This document shows, piece by piece, positions 11,499 through 21,696 of a DNA stretch of 64,000 nucleotides. A model generated the notes under the pieces. The model was not told the origin of the DNA and searched no databases. It was given only the letters and a program-made list of their open reading frames with translations. This DNA is from Phialophora verrucosa. Lineage: Eukaryota > Ascomycota > Eurotiomycetes > Chaetothyriales > Herpotrichiellaceae. Each line of letters begins with the position of its first letter. The first letter of the stretch is position 1. The position numbers and the translations under genes are program-made. The stretch spans positions 372,001 to 436,000 of the forward strand of contig MSED01000005.1 in assembly GCA_002099365.1 (NCBI GenBank), written 5' to 3'.

Positions 11499-13826
11499 TC
11501 AGCACAGATTCACAAGCCGACTTCTGGTTTCCCTTGCCATCCATCGTCCACTCGCCATGACGGGGTCGACGTAGGCGTGGCCTATCAATTTGTAGATGCT
11601 CTCGCCGTGTTTTTCAGATAGTTCTTCCGACTTGCGGAGGATGGCTTGCAATGTGCACCCTTCGAGATGCCAGACGATATCATCAGGTTTTGCATCTCGG
11701 TGTGCCCAACCCAGTAGGACTTGGTCGTGGATGTACATTAATCGCATGCGTTCTTCCAGGATTGAAGAAATCGATACCAGCATGGGATAGAGAGGGTGCT
11801 CTCCTCGCCGGCTGATGGTGTTGTCTTCATTCAAGCTGAAGAACTCTCTCCACTCCGGGAGGACTCTGGATGAAGGGCTTAACCTACCCGCTCGGCGGGC
11901 AATGAACGAGAAGTCGTCGGAATCGGGGGATAGTTTCACACCAAATGACTCGAAGAACGCCCTGTGGGAGTCGAGCCATTGCTTTACCCTCATGTGACCC
12001 CGATCTTGGAAGACATGATCAGGCAGAGCGTACAGAAGCGAGAAGAAGGCCGCAGACGGCTGAATCCCGAATGTCTGGTTGTGGCAGATAAGCAACAACC
12101 TGCGAAACGCCTTCCCGATATCTCGGTCCGTAATGTCCTCCGCGGAAAACTGCTCGTTGGAGCTGCTCGGCGTGGATCCTTCGTCCAACAGAGGGCCAAG
12201 AGCTGTAATCCTGCCAATACGTCTGCCTTTCAGAATAAGTCTGTCGCCACTGGTGATAAACGTATCGGGAACAACCTCGTTCATAGTGGGGGATCCTTGG
12301 CCAAAAGCCCGTCTCCTCTCCCAGCCCAGGTTGACGTCTTTGCCACCCACATAGGGGATCAGGTTCTTGTCAAACTCGTGCGGCTGAAAGTGAAAATAGT
12401 CAGGGCACCAGGATGGCAGCTCGGCCTGATGTGGATTGGTACTTCGGAGGAAGATGATATCAGCGGAGCTGTACCAGGCGATGTGGTTGGACGTCATTTC
12501 GCGGCAAAGGGTTTTCTCGGACACCGTTGTCGAGTAGTCTGGTTCCTGCACAAAGTCGGTCCAATCCGATGCTAATCCGAGGAGACCATATACTTTGTCC
12601 CTCAAGACGCTGGTGTTGGACGAGGTGGTCATCGCCAGTATATCCATTAGCCGAGGCTTCTGCTGGGCTCGACAAGCAGCACGGACTGATATGACTCTTT
12701 GGGCGAGGTCGTGTGAGTTGCGGTCGTTGCCAGGTGGAGCGAGCCTGTCACGCAGCAGCGTCTCCAAAGATCGCAAGTCGAAGATATAAGAACCCCAAAA
12801 TATCCGTGCTTGTTTGGCCGCTGCCACCTCCTGAATAATCCACACTCGGGCCCAGTAAGGTTTTGCCAACAGTTGTTCAAGAGCAGAGAGTTTGAGATCA
12901 GAAGCGTTGCTGTTATTGAGTCTGCTTGCCGGTCTTTCGATATCCTCCGCAGCGGCCACGAGCTCCTGCATGTCGTTCTCTGGACTAGTGTCCAACCCGA
13001 GCCATATGATCACCATCTGTGCCGTACGGTATATCGCAAACATCCTCGTAACTTCCCTGCTTTTCCTGTAACCATTGTCAGCATAAATCAACATGGGTCA
13101 CGAACGCAGCGAGTGTTGAAACATGATATCATGTTTGGTTGACTCGGTGACTCACTCGATGTTGTCTTGCTGGTTGATGCAAATGGCATCGACCCAGACT
13201 GTAGGAATGGCGTTCTGATGCAGCTTGTGGAGGGCATCCGCAAGGTTGTGGGATACCTCAAATGTCCGGCCGTCTACCACGATGTTCGCCTTGCTTTGCC
13301 TGTCACTGCTTCCCCAAGAATAGGACAAGGCCACATACTCGGGCCTCCAACTCAGCTTGGTGTGATAAAGCTCGAACCGCAGACCGTGGTGGTCGGAATC
13401 ATGTCCGTCTAGAAATCTGAGCAGCCTGATCGAGCCCTCTGCTAATGGCTTATAAGGGAATGCCGCATGGGACAACTCAGAAGTTGCAGCGGCTGCATCT
13501 CGCCCGAACAGCTTGCTCAATTGCCAGCGATAGGGCACGGTGGTTTTTGTGGTCGTGGATGAGTTGGAGGCTTCGAGCGGATCCTCGGCAGCGCAACCTC
13601 TGATGTATATTAGAAGACTGCCTGCAAGACATGCCAGCGCGCATAAGGTCTGTAGAGCGCTGACTTCATAAGTCGAGAACAAGATAAAGCTCGACGGAGG
13701 GATCGTGAAATACAGAGCGACCTTTTCACCCCTGCTCGTGGAAGTGCGGTTGGCGAGCCTCACCAGCAAGAAGCACTGCAAGGCGATTAATGTTGCTGCG
13801 CTACCGACAACGAGGGCTGGAGGCAT
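11499..13826 (-). CDS. HET-domain (heterokaryon incompatibility) protein with N-terminal membrane helices
   Basis: Two exons on the minus strand (13826..13156 and 13065..11499; 90-nt intron, GTGAGT...TTACAG) give 745 residues. Residues about 160-310 are a HET domain (PF06985) with the hallmark blocks YVALSYSWG, VWVDAICINQQD and, after the splice, REVTRMFAIYRTAQMVIIWLG. The C-terminal end KLIGHAYVDPVMASG matches the usual end of long HET proteins. Residues about 5-23 and 37-76 are hydrophobic and predict two or three membrane helices ahead of the HET domain. HET proteins trigger non-self recognition and cell death in filamentous fungi. No STAND or ankyrin module is seen. The partner and specificity cannot be told from sequence. 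Confidence 0.9.
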
Positions 13827-14648
13827 GATTCCATGACCGTCGATTCGATGACGCCGTGAGACGGACAGAAAAGGACACGACTTCCCCCAAGCAGAACTGC
13901 CGGCCGTAGTAGTCCATTGAGCAGATCGGACAAACCGCTAATGCAATGAGACCCACGGCGCGAAGGATGCTTGTCTAGAGCGAAATGCCGTCAGCTGTTC
14001 ATTGCCACATGGTGATCTGAAGCCTGTTGAGTATTTCACCAAAAGTTGAAAATGTGCCTCTCGGCGTCGAAAAATGGTTTACCTGACCGTACATTATTAT
14101 GGTGGAGCATACTGCGTCTGACGCAGTCTAAATCACCGTGATCGTCGCCGTCATCCTCGCCATCTCCTCCCTACACGCAATATTGCTGCTTCGACGGCCA
14201 TCATGTCCTTTCAAGGCACGTGTAGCCCTTGCCCTCATGCAGAAGGCACTTCCCGAGCTACAGCACAGTACCCACGTATCAAACCCACTGCGAAATATGG
14301 AATTCAGCCAAATTAGCTGGGCTCGGCAGTCCCTCATCGGCTGCGTTGATGGCGTCGCAACCAATCTGAAGTCTACGGCCTCACACGTGAGGGGCACGAA
14401 TCCTACTTCTTGAACCATTACAACTCTGCAAACTTCCCCGTCCAATGCGGCTCGTCGAAACGTGCATGCAACAGCAGAACACAACGGTGGTGCAGTACAA
14501 AATGCTGCCCGATGACGGGACCCGAGCAAAGCTACAAAACCTCCAGCAGCTGCTCCTGGCACCGTCACTGAAGGTAGGAAATTTCGCGGCCAAAGAAAAG
14601 TAAGTAAAGGGAAGTCGAGTAAACAGATTCCAGCACCCACCCCAAGTA
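13827..14648. other. Divergent intergenic region
   Basis: This spacer lies between the divergently transcribed HET gene and the DUF6454-like gene. A 91-codon frame at 14138-14413 has no recognisable features. I see no gene or repeat. Confidence 0.6.
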
Positions 14649-15728
14649 ATGACGAAAGTGTCTCTCCTGTCGCTGGCCGCGACGGCGACCTGCCTCCTCG
14701 CCACAGCCCAAGCAGCGAACCTGACGGTGTTCCAACACAACGTCTCCTTCATCCCAACACCGCTCCCGCCGCCCGGCCCGGCCACGAACTTTGAACAGAT
14801 AATCGAGCAGTTCACGACTCTGGGCCGCACGACGGTCTGGCGCTCCATCAGGAACATCAGCCTCGAAGGCGACACGGGCGAACCCGAAGGCATGGTTGTC
14901 CTGGACGAGGAGCGCTTCATCACGGCCCGCGGCGACTGGACCGCGCCCACGGTCTCCTACAACGGCAGCATCATCAACGGCACGGACCGCACCCCGGGCG
15001 CCGGCTACGCGCACCTCGAGGTCTACGACGCGCACGGTCGCCGGGTCGTCGACGTCACGCTCACGCCGCCGGACGACATCGAGTACCACATTGGCGGCGT
15101 CGACTATGACGGGCACCACCTCTGGGCCACGCTCGCGCAGTACCGGCCCAACACGACCGCCACGATTGTTCGCGTTGACCCCACCACGCTGGAGTACACT
15201 CCACTGATCCACCACGCCGATCACCTAGGCGGGATCGTGCACGACATGCAGCGTCAGCGGCTGGCGACCCTGAACTGGGGGGCGCGGAATACGTCGATCT
15301 GGAATATTGGGGCCGGGACAGGGGCTGTTAGCAGTTCGTCCCGCCCGTACGAGGCTTACCCCGCCTTCTCGACCCCGGTGTCAGTGGTCCGCAACCCGTC
15401 CTTCTTCGTCGACTACCAGGACTGCAAGTTCCTCGGGCACTCGAAATACTACGCGGACCGCGCGGTGATGATGTGTTCGGGCGTGGCGACGCTCGCCGTG
15501 AACGTCACCGTGGGAGGCCTCGCGCTCGTCGACCTGGAGACCATGGTCCCACTGTACGAGGTGCCGGTGATGATGAAGAGCGCGCTAGGGACGCCTATCA
15601 CGCAGAACCCTTTCGACATTGCGTGGAACAGTGCGGACGAGACGTTGCGGATGTATTTCTTGCCGGATCAGCATAATTCCACCGTGTACATCTACGAGCC
15701 GGTGCGGGATAGTCCGTATCAGTATTGA
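14649..15728 (+). CDS. Secreted DUF6454-like protein
   Basis: Single exon, 359 residues. Residues 1-22 are a clear signal peptide ending TAQA before ANLTV. The mature part has many N-glycosylation sequons (NLT, NVS, NIS, NGS, NGT, NTT, NTS, NST) and two cysteines near the middle-to-end. Segments such as LGRTTVWRSI, EPEGMVVLDEERF, HIGGVDYDGHHLWATLAQYRP, HLGGIVHD, FVDYQDCKFLG and MMCSGVA recur in a bacterial-fungal secreted family that I recognise as DUF6454. The spacing of Gly-Val-Asp and Leu-Trp motifs suggests a beta-propeller. No enzymatic function is known to me. The codons are strongly C/G-ending, suggesting good expression. Confidence 0.8.
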   Translation: MTKVSLLSLAATATCLLATAQAANLTVFQHNVSFIPTPLPPPGPATNFEQIIEQFTTLGRTTVWRSIRNISLEGDTGEPEGMVVLDEERFITARGDWTAPTVSYNGSIINGTDRTPGAGYAHLEVYDAHGRRVVDVTLTPPDDIEYHIGGVDYDGHHLWATLAQYRPNTTATIVRVDPTTLEYTPLIHHADHLGGIVHDMQRQRLATLNWGARNTSIWNIGAGTGAVSSSSRPYEAYPAFSTPVSVVRNPSFFVDYQDCKFLGHSKYYADRAVMMCSGVATLAVNVTVGGLALVDLETMVPLYEVPVMMKSALGTPITQNPFDIAWNSADETLRMYFLPDQHNSTVYIYEPVRDSPYQY

Positions 15729-15768
15729 GCGGAGGAATCTGGGTTTCGTCTGGACCTGTACATACTAC

Positions 15769-15783
15769 ACGCTAAGTACATAC
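15769..15783 (+). repeat. 15-bp dispersed match (copy 1)
   Basis: The 15-mer ACGCTAAGTACATAC occurs here, 41 bases after the DUF6454-like stop, and again at 19997-20011 on the same strand. See findings. Confidence 0.6.
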
Positions 15784-16927
15784 CAAGCACATTCTAAGGA
15801 CGTTGATATAGTCTTCCGCATTCCGTTCGGCGGGCTTGTTCGCCGTTGGAGTGGTGGGAGCTGTCGTGTACATATGACTGATAGACACACAGAGAGACAG
15901 CCAAGCAAGCGGTCTCAGAACTCAGCCACAGCTTCCGGTGATATAGGAGACGTCCTAGCTACCGCTGGTTCTGATTTACGGTTGGTGCTCGACCATGGGC
16001 AAACATGACTGCAATCAACTGCCTGAGTGGCTGCGCAATGCTTACTCTCTAGTAACTTGACCCCAGTTGAAAACGAGAACACCAAGGAACGCCCCAATGA
16101 GGCTACACATGATGATATAGCCTGGAGAAAGAATCTGGCCGTCATCCTTGAGAGTGGACCTTATACCCCAGCACGACATGCCCCCACACATGCCATTGTT
16201 AATACATGTCCAGAAGCATGATGAAATACGCGATCCCGAACTGCACCATATGGCCACGCGACCGGACTACATGCCGGTGGATCAGGATCCTTCGATCGAT
16301 ACGGATGCGGTGCACGTTCTGACCAGAGTGTAGTACTAGCCACGGCGACTGCGACGGCGGTGGCGGTGGCGATGGCGTTCGCCTTCCTGGCATACACTGC
16401 TCGCAGCTCGGATGGATTTGCCAGGATTGGGAGATGGCAGGCGAGGCGCCCACGGTGTACCAGTTCCCGGTCATGGAGATCTTTCACGACCTAGATGTGC
16501 CTCCCATGCCGGCCATGCTCATGCTGCTTGAGGCGGAGGAGGACGGGAAAGCCGAGGTCATCATGGAGACAACCAGGTCGCTGTAGCCGTGGCGGACAGA
16601 AGATCTCGAGAACAAGGCTTCCCGCTTGGGGTGGAATACTGCTCTGACGTCTTGACATGGAGTTGCGAACCAGAAGCCGTGGTCACCGAGCGAGCACATT
16701 TCCCTTCCAGGGGCACGATCGGTCCACCTTGTTTGATGAGCACGTTTCCACTGCCTCTCGACCTAAATTGCTCGCGAGTGTGCAAGACCCGTCCGTGCCT
16801 GAGCCACGAGAAAGACACACTAAGCAGCCGCAGATGTGGACCGTTTCGGTGCCCCGTGTGCGTGGAGAGCTGGACCGTCGTCCTCGTCGTCTCGACCGCC
16901 ACAACCAGCAGGCCTGCCACGGGCCTT

Positions 16928-17293
16928 TCAGTTGTTCATCTTCGCCAGGTTGAATGCCTTTGCGAGGTCGGGGAAACTTGCTCCGCTCTTCCCATCATGG
17001 TCACGGCTCGGTCCTAGGTGCAGAGCGTGCTCGGACTGCTTGTCCCGAAACAGGCCGCGAGACTTCTCGTGGGTTTCGACGTGGTAGAGTTTCCCGTAGC
17101 CCATCAACATCAAAATAAAGACAATGAGAGCGGGTTTTGCAACCAGTAGCACGCCGCCCATGAGGGCAATGGCCAAATAGACGACATTCTCCTGCGCTCG
17201 CTGCTGCTGCTGCTGCTGTTGTTGTTGAGCGCCGCTCTTGGAAGAAGGAAGATGAGGCAGCAGGTGATGGTTGTGCTTCTCCTGGGACAGCAT
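16928..17293 (-). CDS. Candidate small membrane protein with poly-Gln run (uncertain)
   Basis: Minus-strand frame of 121 residues from an ATG at 17293. It has a polar His/Ser-rich start, nine consecutive glutamines encoded by a CAG/CAA run, then about 40 residues with two hydrophobic segments (VVYLAIALMGGVLLVAKP and LIVFILMLMGYG), and a charged tail. The frame is closed by a stop about 60 nt upstream. An upstream exon beginning near 17536 (MSSADAVSIS...) is conceivable, but no good splice pair joins them. No family is recognised. It may be noise or part of a larger diverged gene. Confidence 0.3.
   Translation of the reverse strand: MLSQEKHNHHLLPHLPSSKSGAQQQQQQQQQRAQENVVYLAIALMGGVLLVAKPALIVFILMLMGYGKLYHVETHEKSRGLFRDKQSEHALHLGPSRDHDGKSGASFPDLAKAFNLAKMNN
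17201..17227. repeat. CTG/TTG trinucleotide tract
   Basis: (CTG)6(TTG)3 on the plus strand. On the minus strand it reads as nine Gln codons inside the candidate small ORF. Confidence 0.9.
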
Positions 17294-18300
17294 CTTCGTG
17301 GAATCCGACTGGAGTGCCAAGCTGTTGAAGGGGGTGGAGGTGGCCTCGTTGTTCGATTGTTATTGCTTGCTGTTCCTTGGGTTGAAAGTGTGCCCAAAGT
17401 CAAGAAACATGTGTTCAGCGGTTGTGCAATAGACTTTAGTGCCATCTCGGGATCCCGCGGCAGATGCTGAGGAGAAGGACGACCCTGGCTTGTACCGTTC
17501 GGGTGAGCTGATGCTAACCGCGTCTGCTGAGCTCATCGTACAGGTACGATCTAGGGGGGCAGACACCTACAGTAGCAGAGTGCGTCCTACAGCCATGACC
17601 GTCCGATACGCGATTCCCAAGACCACGGAACTCGCGTAGGTCGCAGCTCCGATGGTGCCGAGTTACTGTGGTGGCTGCTCTTCGACAACCCGGGACTCCG
17701 TACCGGCCGGTTCCTCGACTCAGGGGGTGCATAGGTGGGGTTTTTACAATTCTTCGCAGGATCTTTACCAGCGATCAGTAAACGGATGTTATGCCATTGG
17801 TATTGTATGTACGGATGAAACCTCGGCGAAGAAGCTGCGGAGTTTCGCTCTCCTTCACATCAAGCACATTAATCAAGGGTGCTGCGACTTGAGGTTCGTG
17901 GCAGCAGCTGTGCACATCGGGCCCCTCTGAAGACAGGCGAGGTTGAATAGGATACGGTAATCATGATCACAACGCATACAGTACAGTACACAGTCCCGCG
18001 TGCTCAGTAAACAGGGATCAATAAGCTCGTTCAGAATCCCCCATTATAACCCAAACTAACCGCGACATTTATCCCCATGCAGGTGAGCAAGGATTGGAGT
18101 AACGAGCGGAAGGGAAGGTGGGGCTGTCGCGGAAGGGGACAGTACGAGTAGGACACTACAGTACATATACAGCACACGCCAGACACCACACGGGACGAAG
18201 CCAGAAGAGAGAAGTTCTCACCGAACAACAGTAATTGCTCTGAGAGCCCACCTACGATTAAGCAGCCGATATACAGGGACAAACAGAGACGCAGACAGAC

Positions 18301-19424
18301 ATGGCCAAGACGGTCCTTCTCACCGGCGCAACAGGCTCTCTCGGAGCCTCGACTCTGGCTCGCCTCCTATCTGACCGCGACGACTTCGCCGTGATCGCGG
18401 TGCTAAGGTCATGTGCAAAGTCGGAGCCCTTTCTTCGCTCCAAGTACGCGTCGCACGTCTCGTCGGGCCGGCTCTCGTTCGTCGAGATCCCCGATATGAC
18501 GGTGCCGCATGCGTTCGACGAGCCAGCCGCCCGCGCCGACGCCATCATCCACATCGCCACGCCGCTGGCGTACGACGACCTGTTCGACAAGCTGATCAAC
18601 CCCAGCTGGGCGATCGTGCACAACGTGTTGACCGCGGCCGAGCAGTCAGGCCGCGTCAAGAGGGTCGTCGTGACAGGGAGCCTGGTCGCCACGATGCGCA
18701 TCCCAGAGGGCTTGTTCTCGAGCGACACCACCGTCACAGAGAATGACTGGAACCCCATCACGCGGGACGAGGCCGGCACGAACCCCTCAACAGCGTACCA
18801 GTACTCCAAGGTGTACGCGGAGAAGGAGGCGTGGAATTTCATGAACGCTCAGCCGCGGTCGTTCGACTTGATTTTCCTGCTCGCGCCCTCGATCACGGGG
18901 CGCAGTCTCCAGGGCGGGTTCAAGCCCGAGAAGGGCCATCTAGGCGGCCAGCCGGGGCTGTATACAGGGCTGTTTGATGTTGAGAAGCCGGGCTTCCTGT
19001 TCCCGATATTTGCGTACGTTGTCCGTCTTTGGCTGTGGTGGTGACGGTTTGTTTGCTTATGCTGACGCTGACCCTGTGGTTGATGTGTCTCAGGGATGTC
19101 GACGACGTGGCTCGAATCCACGTCGAGGCCCTGTCGCCCCATATCCCGGGCAACGAGAGATACTTGTTCCACTCGCCGGAGCTGATGGCGCCGAATCCCA
19201 TTGCGGCGGCGATTCGCGAAGCGTTCCCTCAGCTGAGGGACCGTGTTCCTGCCCCGGACGAGGGGGCCGGTAGCGGTGCGCCCCCGAACCTGGTCAAGAC
19301 GGATCAGTCCAAGTTTGAGCGCGCGTTCGGGAAGCAGAACTGGAAGTCTGCCAGGGTGTCGGCCTTGGAGACGGTGCAGGATATTGTGGATCACGAGCCG
19401 AGGGGTGAGAAACAGGCGGCATAA
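18301..19424 (+). CDS. Extended SDR, NAD(P)-dependent reductase/epimerase family
   Basis: Two exons (18301..19013, 19094..19424; GTACGT...TCTCAG) give 347 residues. The N-terminus has the extended-SDR nucleotide motif TGATGSLG (residues 8-15), followed by DAIIHIATP and VVVTGS. The active-site pair YQYSK (Tyr166, Lys170) is intact. The architecture matches dihydroflavonol-4-reductase/ketoreductase-like enzymes (NAD-dependent epimerase/dehydratase fold), which reduce carbonyls on diverse substrates. The C-terminal exon DVDDVARIHVEAL is the usual substrate-domain segment. The substrate is unknown. A 42-bp tandem duplication lies 125 nt downstream. Confidence 0.87.
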
Positions 19425-19548
19425 GTCGAGGAGAGCATTGTGCGGTGCCCCCCTTTTTTTTGGACGAAGCAGATCAGCACCGCTGGCTGCAACGGGTGGG
19501 CCGTCGTTGTTCGCCCGTCGAGGAGACACGTCTGTATCAAAGGTAGTC

Positions 19549-19632
19549 GTCTAGATGAGAGTGAGCATCTGGAAGACTTGAAACACAGCCGTCCAGATGA
19601 TAGTGAACATCTGCAAGACTAGAAACACAGCC
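19549..19632. repeat. 42-bp imperfect tandem duplication with hairpin potential
   Basis: Two adjacent 42-base units (19549-19590 and 19591-19632) differ at 5 positions. The second unit contains CAGATG...CATCTG and the first has a near-equivalent, which could pair as a short stem with an 8-base loop. Confidence 0.92.
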
Positions 19633-19996
19633 GGCGCTGATGGGCAAGCGAGCTCTACAAAGCCCGGATACGAACACGCAACATCTTACGAGACGGTCCA
19701 AACCAGTCGTGTGATTATGGGTATCTGATGCATACTATTTGCCCTTGAAGCACTCTCCGCATTTCCCCCGTCTGTGCTAGCAACCATCTCTATGTTCAAC
19801 CGGCAGAATAAGTCGGCAAGACGGAAACCACGACGCTCGAGATGAATTTCCCTCAAAGCAAGATTGATCGATTGTGCAACGCCCGCTGAACGAAAGCCCA
19901 TTCATGTCCAACGCCTGCTCTCCCAATGCGCAATGTGGCCTGTGCTATGCGCACAATCAAGGGGGGCCCAAGTGAAGTGCCAAGATCTTTGTATCT

Positions 19997-20011
19997 ACGC
20001 TAAGTACATAC
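19997..20011 (+). repeat. 15-bp dispersed match (copy 2)
   Basis: Exact second copy of the 15-mer found at 15769-15783. It lies 15 bases outside the stop of the acyltransferase gene. Confidence 0.6.
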
Positions 20012-20025
20012 GTACTGTGGTGCCG

Positions 20026-21696
20026 TCACGGCTTGACAAAGCAGAGGTCCTCCAATTTCTTGACGAGCTTGACGCACCGGCTCTCCACCTCTCGCGTCCA
20101 CACGTCAGCCGCCCACAAGGACAGCATCAAGCTGATGGACCAGCCGACCAAGATCGTGGCTACCCAGGTGTAGTCGCCTGTGTCGACCATCTGGGTGCCC
20201 ATTGACCACCATATCCTATGTGGGATCATGTAACCGATTGCATGCAAAATGGGACCGTGGACCAAGTACAGGGCGAAGCTGATCTTGCCTAGGTATTGAG
20301 CGGTGTCGGTGTTGAGGACCCGGCGCCATTTGGAAGTCACCGGGTCGGCGCGAGCGAGGAGGAGAATGAGGATGGCGGTTCCAATGTTGGGATAGAACTT
20401 GTCCTTGCGGTCCATCCAGTGGGGAATGAGCTTGTTCAACGTCATGTACCCTGGCGCATAATCTTTCCAGCCGTCGATCGGGTAGGAGAGCAGGTAGAAA
20501 GCCACAAGGAATCCCAGCACGCGGCAGATGGGGTAGAGCCACCCTTTCGAGGGCGGGGAGAGATGCCGAGTCCCGAAATAGTCTGCCCATTTGGGTGGAG
20601 GGGGTTTGTGGTCTGGTTTTGGCGAGTGCGGTGGCGACGGCGGCAGTTGGCGGTCGGGGGTCAACGTCAGCTTCTTGTCCTGCGCTTTCTCGGTCAGGAG
20701 GAGATCGATCTGTGCAACGACCGCTCCGAGAATGTAGACCCAGACCTCCCAATGATTCCAGAGGAAGAACATGAGGGTCATGAACAAGAGGGCGGCAAGC
20801 CGTACGTATTTCTGGCACTGGGCCGTCCCCATCAGAACCATGTAGGTGCAAAGAGAACCCTTGAGCTCGGCCAAAATGGACCACAGGTGCTGGTCGTGGT
20901 AAGGGTAGACGGCACCGGGCTCGAATATGTTGGTCAGGTCGAACATTTCTCGCATCCAATATCTGAGTTGGACGTAGTAGCTGGGAAACATCTCTGGCTT
21001 CGGCTCGTTCCATTCTCCGGGGAAGAGCTTTCCGTGATCGAGAATGAATGGTCGATTGGTCTCGTGGAAGCCGAAGTGGATGTAGTGGGCAGTGATTAGC
21101 GTGACGAGAAGCACAGGCAAGTAGAGTCTGAGCGCTCGTCGAAACAGAGCCCCGGAAACGGTTTTCAAGACCTTGGATTGCGAGGGTTGGTCGTTCTGGT
21201 CGAGCAGTTGAAACAGGCGGAAAGAAGTCAGGTAGCCGGCGATGCCAAAGAAGAGGTGAGCGGTGAAGCCTGCATAGAAGTATCGAATGATGGGCAGCTC
21301 GAGGAGGTAATGATGGCGGTCATTAGTCCCCCACGGCTGAAAGCAAATGTCCGTGTATGCGAACACATAGTGGAAGGTGAAGACTTTGATCGATGTGATA
21401 CCTCGGAGGCCGTTCAGGTAGCTGGTAGAGAACTGTTTGGGCTTGGAAGCATGATCGTTAAAATAGCGAGAGCGCACGACCTGGGGCGCGAAGCAGTAGG
21501 CGAACCGTTTACTCGCTTTGAAGGCGTTTGCTGGCGTGAGCTTGGAAGCGGCTTTGGCCAGTAGTCGCCGGGGCAGCCGGCGAAGAGACTGTCTGTCGAA
21601 GGTGAGGGGGTCGTCATTCGAGTCCGAATCGAGGAAGACATCCCTCTCATCCTTGATGAGAGGGTCTCGGAGGGTTTGGAGCTCGTGAGGACTCAT
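20026..21696 (-). CDS. Membrane acyltransferase (acyltransferase family 3)
   Basis: Single exon, 556 residues. It starts with about 90 cytosolic residues, then the family opening YLNGLRGITSIKVFTFHYVFAY containing the conserved helix-1 His, followed by about ten hydrophobic helices and a basic loop (RRALRLYLPVLLVTL). A hydrophilic Pro-rich loop lies around residues 350-380. This is the Acyl_transf_3 (PF01757) fold, which moves acetyl or other acyl groups from CoA or lipid donors to sugars, polyketides or lipids across membranes. Many fungal genomes have several paralogs and the acceptor is unknown. The C-terminus is a basic amphipathic tail. Confidence 0.88.
   Translation of the reverse strand: MSPHELQTLRDPLIKDERDVFLDSDSNDDPLTFDRQSLRRLPRRLLAKAASKLTPANAFKASKRFAYCFAPQVVRSRYFNDHASKPKQFSTSYLNGLRGITSIKVFTFHYVFAYTDICFQPWGTNDRHHYLLELPIIRYFYAGFTAHLFFGIAGYLTSFRLFQLLDQNDQPSQSKVLKTVSGALFRRALRLYLPVLLVTLITAHYIHFGFHETNRPFILDHGKLFPGEWNEPKPEMFPSYYVQLRYWMREMFDLTNIFEPGAVYPYHDQHLWSILAELKGSLCTYMVLMGTAQCQKYVRLAALLFMTLMFFLWNHWEVWVYILGAVVAQIDLLLTEKAQDKKLTLTPDRQLPPSPPHSPKPDHKPPPPKWADYFGTRHLSPPSKGWLYPICRVLGFLVAFYLLSYPIDGWKDYAPGYMTLNKLIPHWMDRKDKFYPNIGTAILILLLARADPVTSKWRRVLNTDTAQYLGKISFALYLVHGPILHAIGYMIPHRIWWSMGTQMVDTGDYTWVATILVGWSISLMLSLWAADVWTREVESRCVKLVKKLEDLCFVKP

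Larger units (their letters stand above)
15729..18300. other. Gene-poor 2.5 kb stretch with weak coding hints
   Basis: No confident gene. On the minus strand there is a candidate small ORF (see 16928-17293). On the plus strand a short frame (ATG 16434 to stop 16586, 50 codons; the frame is open back to about 16323) reads as acidic, Met- and Leu-rich sequence. On the minus strand at 16042-16140 there is a hydrophobic stretch (GYIIMCSLIGAFLG). These fragments on both strands could be remnants of a decayed or highly diverged gene. I cannot assemble a convincing spliced model. Confidence 0.4.
19425..20025. other. Convergent intergenic region with tandem duplication
   Basis: The 3' to 3' spacer between the SDR gene and the acyltransferase gene holds the duplicated 42-mer at 19549-19632 and the second 15-bp dispersed match at 19997-20011. 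I see no gene. Confidence 0.75.

Noticed and set aside
16434..16586. 50-codon plus-strand frame with acidic, Met-rich sequence
   Set aside because: Reads like protein but is short, lacks splice partners and is overlapped by equally plausible reverse frames. It is mentioned only in the spacer entry.
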